The notes below the pieces were generated by a model, which saw only the letters and a program-made list of their open reading frames with translations, searched no databases and had not been told where the DNA came from. A stretch of 64,000 nucleotides of DNA from Corallochytrium limacisporum (lineage: Eukaryota > Opisthokonta), in assembly GCA_002811645.1 (NCBI GenBank), contig PDIP01000033.1, positions 24,516-88,515 on the forward strand. The letters are read 5' to 3'. Positions within the stretch are counted from its first letter, which is position 1, and every line of letters begins with the position of its first letter. The translations under genes and the position numbers were made by a program. Below are positions 46,704-56,600 of the stretch, in pieces.

Positions 46704-46994
46704 ATGGGGGCGTATTGTGTCTACGAGTGCGGGCATTCGCCATTTGTTGACATTTCCAATGCTGTTTGCGGCTTTTCCCGGTGCCGAAAAGAAAAAAAAA
46801 AACTCCCCGTGCTAATTGAAACGCTGACGGACTGCAAGCCGCGAACCCGCGTTCCATTTCCTTACGCTTGGTCACAAGATCAAGCGCACAGAGCGACAGA
46901 CGACCAGAATGGAGTGGGGGCCTATTTATTTACCAAAAATAGACTCCCGTATGCTCCTGCACCATGGCGGGCCTGGGGAAGATTGGTTCCATGA
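46704..46994 (+). CDS. Candidate small Cys-rich protein
   Basis: 96 codons from an ATG: MGAYCVYECGHSPFVDISNA, then VCGFSRCRKEKKK. The spacing C-x3-C-x-H...C-x4-C could bind zinc. The second half reads across the two promoter-like elements, which argues that at least that part is not coding. A shortened or chance ORF is possible. Confidence 0.25.
   Translation: MGAYCVYECGHSPFVDISNAVCGFSRCRKEKKKLPVLIETLTDCKPRTRVPFPYAWSQDQAHRATDDQNGVGAYLFTKNRLPYAPAPWRAWGRLVP
46916..46931 (+). promoter_or_regulatory. Recurrent intergenic element, copy 7
   Basis: GGGGGCCTATTTATTT, plus strand, 250-265 bp before the SETD9 ATG. Confidence 0.45.
46935..46950 (-). promoter_or_regulatory. Recurrent intergenic element, copy 8 (inverted)
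   Basis: ACGGGAGTCTATTTTT on the minus strand, 3 bp from copy 7, sense for the acyl-CoA ligase gene, about 650 bp upstream of its ATG. Confidence 0.45.
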
Positions 46995-47180
46995 GACTTT
47001 AGCGGGGCCGCCATGGGGATCATTGGGTACAAGAGACTTTCGAGCGACCTTGGCTACCGCCTATTGTTGTGTTTCTAGTGCAAGGTGTCATATCAAAACT
47101 TGGTTATTCAAATAAACTCGATAAGATGATCCGGTGAGCAGGCCAGATTGTACTTCGAACTTCGTTTCGCAGAGTAAACC

Positions 47181-48194
47181 ATGGGAAGCGTACGCCAGCG
47201 TGCAGCAAACTTTCTTCGCAAGTACTTGTTCAGCGGGCCAACGGAAGCAAACACACAGCTGCGCCTGGATACTTTTCGGGCCTTTTTTCTGACACAGCAG
47301 CATGCGTTAGAGACAGGATTGCCTCCCATGCTGACCACCGGTGAGGAGTCTAGGGATGCGAAAATACCGGATATTCCCGAAACGGCAGAAGAGACATACA
47401 GAACCTATGATCGACAACGAGTGTACGCACACCATTACATAGAACGCCAGATTGAAAACTATATTGACCGCCTCCACGCTGCATTAGTGGCGAGGTTGCT
47501 CGACGACGCGGACGACTTGCCGAAATCGGGTCTTCCATATTACTGTAAGCCTGCTCCATCACTTGTCAAGGGCGCGGGTTCAGGTGTCTTCCTCGAGAAA
47601 GTGAATGAGACAGAGTTCGACACCGATCAGATCCCACCTGGAACTGTGGTAGGACTGTATCCGGGAGAAATCATTCATCCCACACGGCCAGAGGTGCTTA
47701 TTCCACTAATCCAGGATGAGCACTGGCGCGAGTACGCCTATGCACGGAGGGATGGAGTCATCATTGCGCCAAAGGCAGACCAGGATTTCAACATCTACCG
47801 GCCTCTCATGGTCGATGACGAGGGTCTCCGTCAGTCACAGGGTGATGTCGTGAGGTTACCGGTGCATAATCCTCTGGCCATTGGACATCTGCTGAACCAT
47901 CCGGAACAAGGAGTGGAGCCCAATGTGATGGCATTCCAGCACGATATTATTGAGAAGAACTACGATCTACATATAGCTGAGCGTTTTCTTCCTCTTTCAT
48001 GGCGAGGTAGACCCCGATTTCCTTGGAACATTACGGAAACCCTGTTTCCGACAGTTGCGATTATCACCACTCGCTGGGTGAAGGAAGGTGAAGAACTGTA
48101 CCTGAATTACCGGTACAACCCGGACCTTGAGCGCCCATCATGGTACCACCCCGTAGACGAGGAAGAGGATCGGAGGCGGTGGAGCAAAGACTGA
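47181..48194 (+). CDS. SETD9: SET-domain protein SETD9
   Basis: 337 aa. SETD9 is a poorly characterised SET-domain protein-lysine methyltransferase candidate. Typical family order: an N-terminal helical region, then GVFLEKVNETEFDTDQIPPG, VVGLYPGEIIHPTRPE, an insert, HNPLAIGHLLNHPEQGVEPN (the SET NHxxxPN cofactor motif) and WVKEGEELYLNYRYN (the catalytic Tyr region). Size is close to human SETD9 (299 aa). No pre- or post-SET Cys cluster. ATG start. Converges on calnexin with 83 bp between stops. Confidence 0.85.
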   Translation: MGSVRQRAANFLRKYLFSGPTEANTQLRLDTFRAFFLTQQHALETGLPPMLTTGEESRDAKIPDIPETAEETYRTYDRQRVYAHHYIERQIENYIDRLHAALVARLLDDADDLPKSGLPYYCKPAPSLVKGAGSGVFLEKVNETEFDTDQIPPGTVVGLYPGEIIHPTRPEVLIPLIQDEHWREYAYARRDGVIIAPKADQDFNIYRPLMVDDEGLRQSQGDVVRLPVHNPLAIGHLLNHPEQGVEPNVMAFQHDIIEKNYDLHIAERFLPLSWRGRPRFPWNITETLFPTVAIITTRWVKEGEELYLNYRYNPDLERPSWYHPVDEEEDRRRWSKD

Positions 48195-48277
48195 ATCAGC
48201 TCGATGTCCATTCAAATTGTATGTATATTTAGTAAGTTCAATGAGTTACCTAATGCAAATGTTCTTAATTTTGATAC

Positions 48278-49648
48278 CTAATCCGTCTTATCCTTCCGGC
48301 CCCGGGTGCACATAGCGTAGAGGAACAGGAACGGCCAACAGCAGGCCAGGAATAGCATCAGAGCGACACCCTCGTCTTTTTGAGCTGCATTCCAGAGCCT
48401 CACGTAGCTGTCAGGGTTCTGTACGGTGCGGATGAAGGACATGATATGCTCAAATATTTGTTCCCAGCTTGGTAGCTTTTCACGCACATATTTAATCTTC
48501 TCCGAGGTAGTCTCCGACTCGACCTTACTCCGCTTGCCCTCCTTCTTAATCTTGGCCTCGAAGGCATGTTTGGCCCAATTAATCGCAAAGTCTTTGTCAT
48601 TCGTGATAAGCACGTTGTCGAACATGACATTACGACTAAGTGAAAGAAGTTCAAAACCAACGGCATCGATGGGTTGCATAGTCGTGAAGACATCCTGCTC
48701 ATGGAACCCTGGGTTGTCAATCATCTTCGGGGTGAAAATGCCTTTGAATTGGGGGTTGCGGACCTGTGGCGGAGCCCAGGGACCACTAGAGTCTTCGTTC
48801 CAGTCAGTGGGTTTCTCGGCATTCGGATCGTCGATATACTCACGATCGTCCCATGAATCTGGTTTTACATCCTTGGGGTCCGGGATCATACGGGCAGGCA
48901 TCAGCGGAGGGTCAAATTCCTTCTCAGCCGTCAGCGAACCTCCTCGCACAATCTGACGATCAATGTGTACATTAAAATTACCGTCCGAAAAGATCGCAAA
49001 GCCCACCATCTGCGTTTCGGTCTCCCGCCGGGCAATCTTGGGTGACTTTGTCATGTGGTGTTCTACTTCTTCACCCGTGATGGGGTTCTTTGTCTTGATA
49101 ATGAAATGCAATTTGTTTGTGCTGCCACACACGTCCGGTCCAAACATGATGCTGTACGGAGTGGTGCCGTCAAACTGTGTGAGATCCTTATCCTTCCGAT
49201 TGGCGTTCAGGAGCTTCATGTAGCTTCCAGTGCATTCCAGACCCTCTTGAAAGCGAATCTCGTATTGCAGAATGAGATGATCTCCCTTACCAAATTCAAA
49301 GGGCTTCTCCAGATCGGCACTGATGGCATGACGCTCACCGAAGGACTTCATCACCAAGCCGCGGTCCCCGAGGAGGCCAGTCTTAGGGTCCTGAGGACCC
49401 TCCACATACCATTCACCAGGATATGTCTTCTCTCCACTCTCGTTCTTAGCATCACTGACAATCCAGCGATCCTTCCAGGCATCTTCATTAAAATGTTCAC
49501 GAAGATAGACCGTAGTGTTCTCTCCTTTTTTAGGCAATGCTGCCGCCCTCTTTGCCAGTGTCTCAGGGTCGATCTCCTTCACTTTGATGGCATCGGTCAC
49601 TGACATAAGCCCTACAAGGGCACCTATCACAATGCTTGTCGCCTTCAT
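48278..49648 (-). CDS. CNX1: Calnexin with a shortened P-domain
   Basis: 456 aa ER lectin chaperone for monoglucosylated glycoproteins. Signal peptide MKATSIVIGALVGLMSVTDA (first ATG of the frame). The lectin half shows LREHFNEDAWKDRWIVSDAK, GLVMKSFGERHAI and DVCGSTNKLHFIIKTKNP. The P-domain arm has only two type-1 units (IPDPKDVKPDSWDD, IDDPNAEKPTDWNED) and two type-2-like units (GPWAPPQVRNPQF, GIFTPKMIDNPGF); animal calnexin has four of each. C-terminal TM (EGVALMLFLACCWPFLFLYA) and a short basic tail RGRKDKTD. Confidence 0.92.
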   Translation of the reverse strand: MKATSIVIGALVGLMSVTDAIKVKEIDPETLAKRAAALPKKGENTTVYLREHFNEDAWKDRWIVSDAKNESGEKTYPGEWYVEGPQDPKTGLLGDRGLVMKSFGERHAISADLEKPFEFGKGDHLILQYEIRFQEGLECTGSYMKLLNANRKDKDLTQFDGTTPYSIMFGPDVCGSTNKLHFIIKTKNPITGEEVEHHMTKSPKIARRETETQMVGFAIFSDGNFNVHIDRQIVRGGSLTAEKEFDPPLMPARMIPDPKDVKPDSWDDREYIDDPNAEKPTDWNEDSSGPWAPPQVRNPQFKGIFTPKMIDNPGFHEQDVFTTMQPIDAVGFELLSLSRNVMFDNVLITNDKDFAINWAKHAFEAKIKKEGKRSKVESETTSEKIKYVREKLPSWEQIFEHIMSFIRTVQNPDSYVRLWNAAQKDEGVALMLFLACCWPFLFLYAMCTRGRKDKTD

Positions 49649-50603
49649 GATTTGATCATCAAATTTGGGCAACAACAACCAGAGATAGCACCTCAACACA
49701 GAAACACTAATAGAATTGGACGCCGCTATCAGTTAAGTACCGATTCAAGACTTGCCACCATCAGACTCTGTGCCTAATCTGGGCACTGCCGTGACCTCTC
49801 CCGACTCACTGTCTTACCCTCTAACATCCCTAAAAGGTTGTACAGATTTCCTTGATGAGTGTGTCTCTCCCACACACACTTTCTAAACATTCCAACCATA
49901 ATTTTCTGTTTTGTGCCACACTACTCTCAGCACGCAATGGTGGTCCGGTTTTGGTGATCGGGTAGCGATAGGAAGCAGGAAAAGAACAGGCATTGCAGCC
50001 CAGAACCATCACACATCGCTCGTATAGGAACACCTTCGGTGTAAACAGATGTCGACGGTTGTAGTCTACAAATGGGAAGAGTGTCTCTCACTTTGACAAC
50101 AACTCCGATAACAGCAGCAAACCCGCAACCATGACTGTAGTTGTTGTTGTGGCCGCGGTATGGTACTTTCACTATGAAACTGAGACCCTTCCGGCAAACC
50201 TACGCGCAGGCCTTCCACCACCGAGATTTGGAACCCTCTCTATGGTTTTAATTCAGGAAGTGGCTAGAACCCAATGTTAGGGGACCATCTACAACGCTCA
50301 GGAAGAAACTCTCGGCTTTTGAGCGCGAAAAGTTCAGAGTCGCTGGCAGGAGGGAGGGTTCATGGTAAGTGGATGCGATCGAGACTGCTATAGTTGCCCT
50401 GCTGCAAGCTGACCCTTTCACCGCCGATCACCACCACCCTATACACTGTTTCCTCAATCCCAGCAATCCTCCTGGTACAATTGTGGTGTTTAAGACCATC
50501 ATGCGCGAGTATGTAAGAATATTCAGAACTAAATACGGTAATACATAAGAAACCCATCTATAGGCTCAAGGTAGCAAGTGGTCTATAGAACCACAGTTCA
50601 AAG
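49649..50603. other. Divergent calnexin - POLE gap
   Basis: No ORF with a recognisable domain. An ATG followed directly by a donor string (ATGGTAAGTGG, 50361-50371) lies upstream of POLE; it may be a leader intron or chance. Confidence 0.35.
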
Positions 50604-53600
50604 ATGGTACTTGATAAAGAACAGGATGAGTCCATCCAGCGCATGCTGGAGCGTCAGCATCAGAGCGATGTGATAGATTCCCGGTTTGGATTTCAGCCAT
50701 TGACGGCCGGAACAGAAGTCGGTTGGTTATCGAATATCCAACCCAGCTATTTGAAGGAAAGCGACGCAGAGGTGCGCAGCTCCGTAGATTTCTATTTCCA
50801 TGGCCAAACTGGGAACCAGTTCAAGGTACGTGTGCCACATAGACCTTATTTCTACATTGGAGTATACGGTTCGTACCATGCTGAAGTTTCTCAATGGCTG
50901 ACAAGAAAATTCGAGGGTCTGCTGGCAGACGTAGAGGTGGTAGAGAAAGATGATCTTGATCTCAAGAACCACCTTGTCGGTATTAAGAGGACTTATTTAA
51001 AGCTTCTTTTCAACAATGTTATGAATTTAATGGCAGTCCGGAAGGTTTTACAGCCTGCAGTTCGCAGAAATATCCGTGCCTTGGAAGCCAAGGGTGCTGA
51101 CCTAAACCTAGCTCAGAACCTCAGCGATAATGACAGTGGTCATGATGATGACGAAGAGGATCCCTATGCCCAAGCGAGGAACCGTAGATCAGGAACCGCA
51201 GATAAGGATCCCATTAATCTCGTCGTAGACTTGCGTGAATATGATATCCCTCACCACATTCGAGTTTGCATTGATGAGGATATTTGCTGTGGTAAGTGGT
51301 TTGAAGTTTCAGCTATTGCGGGACAGGTATCTTTCAAACCACGGGAGGATTTACTAGAATGGGCAAAGCCCAAAGTTTGCGCATTTGACATCGAGACTAC
51401 GAAACTTCCTCTGAGGTTTCCGGATGCCAAGAATGATCACATCATGATGATTTCGTACATGATTGATGGCATCGGGTATCTAATTGTGAATCGGGAGATT
51501 GTAAGTGAAGACATTGAGGACTTTGAGTATACACCGAAACCTGAGTACCAAGGACTATTCAAGATTTTCAACGAGGCAAACGAACAGGCGCTGTTGCGCA
51601 GATGGTTTGATCACATGCAGAGCGAAAAGCCTACTATATATGTAACATACAACGGTGACTTCTTCGATTGGCCCTTCATTGACGAACGTGCCAAAGCTTA
51701 TGGCATAAGCATGCACAAGGAGATAGGTTATGGAGTGGCCCGGGGAGCGAAGGAATACCTCAGCCGTTACGGTAATCATATGGACTGCTTTAGTTGGGTA
51801 CAACGAGACAGTTATCTACCCCAGGGATCACAGGGTCTGAAAGCCGTAACAAAGGCGAAGCTGGGATACGATCCATTGGAATTGGATCCCGAAGACATGG
51901 CACCGTTCGCGCAGGAGAAACCGCAGGTGTTGGCCCGGTATTCAGTGTCCGACGCGGTGTGTACCTACTACCTGTACAAGAAGTACGTTGAGCCCTTCAT
52001 ATTTGCTTTGTGCACTATCATTCCAATGGAGCCTGATAGCGTCCTGCGAAAGGGGTCTGGGACCCTGTGTGAAACTCTGCTCATGGTTCAAGCATACCGG
52101 GCGAGTGTGATTATGCCAAACAAACACCATAGTGGTCACAGTCGCTTCCACAATAACCATATGTTACAGTCTGAAACATACGTCGGCGGTCACGTAGAGT
52201 GTCTTGAAGCCGGTGTGTTCCGGAACGACATACCTTGCAGATTTAACGTTGATCGAGACACTGTTGAGCGACTGATTGATGAGGTTGAAGAGACTCTTGT
52301 GCACTGCTGCAAGACCGAAATGGGTGTTGAGGAACACGAGATCACAAATTTACAGGAGGCAGTAAAGGAAGTGGTCGCTCCTCTGCAGGAGTTTTGCAAA
52401 GAGCCAAACCGCAAGGAGAATCCATTGATCTATCACTTGGACGTTGGCGCAATGTATCCCAACATCATTTTGACAAATCGGTTACAGCCTACTGCCATGG
52501 TAAATGACGAGATCTGTGCCGCTTGTGACTTTAATCGACCAGCCAACCAGTGCCAGAGAAAGATGGTGTGGACCTGGCGTGGCGACTACTACTCTGCTAC
52601 CACCGCTGAAGTCAACCATGTACGCAGTCAGCTCGAAACCGAACGATTTGTCCCAGAGGAAGGTGGAGCTGAAGTGCCTTACCTGAAGCTTCATCCCAAG
52701 GAACAGCAGAAAAGACTCCGGGAACGTGTACAACAGTACAGTCACAAAGCCTACAAGAAGGCAAAGATTACCAGCATTGAGCCCCGAGAGAACACTGTGT
52801 GCATGCGGGAGAACTCATTCTACATTGACACGGTCCGTGCTTTCCGTGATCGTCGCTACGAGTACAAAGGCATGGTCAAGCAGTGGAAGAAAAAGTTTGG
52901 GGATGCGGTATCGCCGACTGAGAAGATGAAGGCGAACACAATGGTTATTCTTTATGATTCGCTGCAGTTGGCTCATAAGTGCATTCTAAACTCTTTCTAC
53001 GGCTATGTCATGCGGAAGGGTGCTCGATGGTACTCGATGGAGATGGCTGGTATTGTGTGTCTTACAGGTGCCACCATCATCACCCGTGCGCGTGAATTGG
53101 TGGAAAAGGTCGGTAGACCCCTGGAATTGGACACTGATGGTATTTGGTGTATTCTGCCGGGGACTTTTCCGCAAGATGTCGATATAACCACCACAAACCC
53201 GAAGAAGCCTAAAGTGCGTGTGAGTTACCCTGCCGCACTGCTGAATAAGCTTGTCTTCGACGGTTTTACCAACCATCAGTACCAGACTCTCGTAGACAGA
53301 CAACGACTAAAGTATGAGATGAGCTCTGAGAACTCAATCTTCTTCGAAGTCGATGGCCCATACAAAGCCATGATACTACCCGCCTCCAAGGTCGAGGACC
53401 AGCTGCTGAAAAAGCGGTACGCGGTGTTTAATCTAGATGGATCTCTTGCTGAACTTAAAGGCTTTGAATTGAAGCGCAGGGGGGAGTTAAAGCTGATCAA
53501 AATCTTCCAAGGCGAAGTTTTTGAAGTGTTCCTGCAAGGACACGACCTGCAAACCTGCTACCAGGCTGTGGGTGCCGTGGCTGATCGCTGGCTGAATGTC

Positions 53601-56600
53601 CTCGTAAGTAAAGCTAGCACGATCGAAGATGATGAATTAATTGATCTCATTAGTGAGAACAAAAACATGAGTCGTCAGCTGAGTGAGTATGAAGGTCAGA
53701 AGAGCACGAGCATCACAACAGCCCGTCGGTTGGCCGAATTCTTAGGCGATGAAATGGTCAAGGATGCGGGCCTGAACTGTAAGTACATTGTCTCCAAGAA
53801 ACCTCATGGTGTGCCAGTGACCATGCGCGCGGTCCCTGTTGCAATTTTCCAGGCTGATGAGGCAACCCGCAACTTTTATTTGCGCCGGTGGTTGAAGGAT
53901 CCTCGCCAAACCGACTTCGACATCCGCACTGTATTGGATTGGGACTACTACATCGAACGGCTAGGAAGCACTATTCAAAAAATCATCACAATTCCAGCGG
54001 CTTTACAGCGAATCTCGAATCCCGTACCGCGTGTTGCCCATCCTGACTGGCTGTACCGCCGTATTCGCCATGGTATTGACCACGGCCAGCAGCGGAGCCT
54101 TAAGAACATGCTTCAGGAGGCAACTGATCGCGCCCCAGTGAAGATGGCTGACATTGAGGAGTTTGGATCAGATAAGACCACATCAGGCGAGAAGATGGCC
54201 GTGGTAACCAAACGGCGCAAGCCACAAAACGATCTGACACCGGAGCAGCAACTGCTTCGATTGGGTCCTGTACCGGATGAGAACGAGAACCCTAAGGCGT
54301 GGCTGTTGCACATGAAGGTCAAATGGCGTCTACAGCTCCGCGTGCGCAAGCGCCGCCGTGTCGACCGAATGGGTGGCGCTGCTGGTGTTGCCTCCATGGC
54401 TCGCAGCCTTGACGTGAGCAAACAGAGCGGCTTTGCGAGTCTGGCATTCCACTCTCGTGATCGTACTCTGCAGTCATGCATGTGGCACGTGCTGAGTGCC
54501 GTGCCGTCCGAGAATCCAGGTGTATTCGACGTCTGGGTTGTTGCTGGCGGCCAACCGTTCAAAGTCAGCATTGATGTTCCGCGTGTAATCTACTATAATC
54601 ATGCAAGTGAGGAACCGTACAGTCCTGAGCATGTACCTATCAATCGGGCTCTTCCGCACCAGAAACGCATCCTAAACCTTTACAAGCTTCAGACCCCTGA
54701 AGAGGAATACCAGAAGCAACTCGCGAAGCTCGAGCTTTTGTTCGCGGATCCCACTCTGGAGGGCGTCTATGAGACCCAGATCGACCCAAATCTAAGGTTC
54801 AATCTCTTCATTGGGAACCGTTGCAGCCTACGTCGTGAGAAACTAACAGAGATTAGCACGCGTATGTCTTCAGTGTATCAAAGGGACGACCTCCAGAGTG
54901 CAGTCACCGACAAGCACGAACAGAATTACTTAGAAGGTGTCGATTTGCATCGCATCTACATCAACCATACTCAAAGTCCTGCCGGTGGCCATGGTCTCTA
55001 CGGTCTGGTCATGGGTAAATCTGCCGTTGGTCATATCTACATCGTCGACACCCGCAAGGGCCACCAACCGTTGTCCGGCGTGCAGAGCGTTTGGCAACAG
55101 ACTCTCGGCGATGCAGGTGAGCAGATCGAGCAGCTTGTGCAATTGAAGGGATGTAATACTGACGGCGCTATAAAGCCCCAGAAGCTGGAGCGCTTTGAGG
55201 TTCAAACCTTTAAGACCCATCGCGAGGCCCTCCGTAGCATCCAACAGCAGATTCTTAACATCAAGGATCAACCAAACAAGAGCCGAATTCCTACCATTGA
55301 CACAATTTTCCTCGAATCTGGCACTCTGACGACTGAGCAGCTCTATCGCTCCGCTTCTATGCTGCGCGAGATGCCCCTGGTACGACTCGAGGCCGACTCA
55401 CGAGACAGTCAATACGCCAGCGTCGGCTGGGAGGCCCAGGCCCTGCGGACCTTCTTCCAGTCTGTGGTTGTTTTTGAGCTCGAGTACCACGAACTTATGA
55501 AGTTCAGCAACGCATGCCATGTACCCCTAGGACACTGGCCTCGTGCCCGCGCCACATATGGCATGGACATGGAATACAGTCGTCGTCTGGACCAGGCAGG
55601 TCAGATGCTCTGGATCTCCTATGATGACCATCCGGACTTGGGTAACCCCTTGGCAGAGCACACATCCCTGATCACCACTCATGGGCAAGTCAAACAGAGA
55701 CGTTGGCGAAAGAATGTCCCCGGCGGCTACCACCGCATCTGTCTCGATCTCAGGATCCATAATTTGCTCATCACTGCCATCATGGGTGCCTTCTCCCTTG
55801 ATGAGAGCGAAGCTTTGCAGTTTGCGGACAAACAAGCAATCAGCCTCGATGCTCCGAGCCGTCGCATCAAGGACGACGAGAGTAAACACCTTAATCTGGA
55901 CGAAGCCCAGCCCATGGAGACGGCAGACGCAATCCCCGCCTTCCGTGTTCTGCAACAACTGATCCAGGAAATGTTTAAGGACACTGTGCGTGATCCAGGA
56001 CGCAGCCACACGCTACGAGTAATGCTGGGCAATCTTGAGTCGTACCTGCGCGACAAGTCTGCCTTGCTGCATGACCCTGCTCTGACCGCCCTGATTGACA
56101 TTATGGCACGTCAGTGCCTCGACAAACTGTTGATTGCCCTGCGCAAACTAGGCGCTGTCATTGTCCACGCCACCACTGAGCGCATTGTCATTGCGTCCCA
56201 CTCTTTCGACTTTGATGCCGGTGTGTCCTACCTGGAGCACATCAAGGGCACGTTGCACCGTATGCCTCGGTTTCGTGCAATCGAATTGGAGCTGGACGGC
56301 ATGTGGGATTATTTGCTATGGATGGACCCGAACAACTATGGTGGCGTCCAATATGACCTATCGTCGTGGAATGGCTCACTGTCCCGGACCCCGCGTCCGA
56401 CCCAGGGAACCGCGCCTGTGACTACAACCGAACCACCATCAAAGCTGATCAATCTGCGGTGGAACATTGAGCGTTATTTGCCACTGTCCCTACAGAACAA
56501 CTTTAATGAATACGTGGAGACCTTTATTAGGACAGTTTACGAGACCCGCGAGACGATCCAAGAGCACGGAATGGCCGCGGGACACAGCGAGGGCGGTGAC

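Larger units (their letters stand above)
46284..47180. other. Divergent promoter region AAE3-type gene / SETD9
   Basis: Contains two copies of the recurrent element back to back: GGGGGCCTATTTATTT (46916-46931, plus strand, sense for SETD9) and ACGGGAGTCTATTTTT on the minus strand (46935-46950, sense for the ligase gene), 3 bp apart. A small ORF overlapping them is listed separately. Confidence 0.6.
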
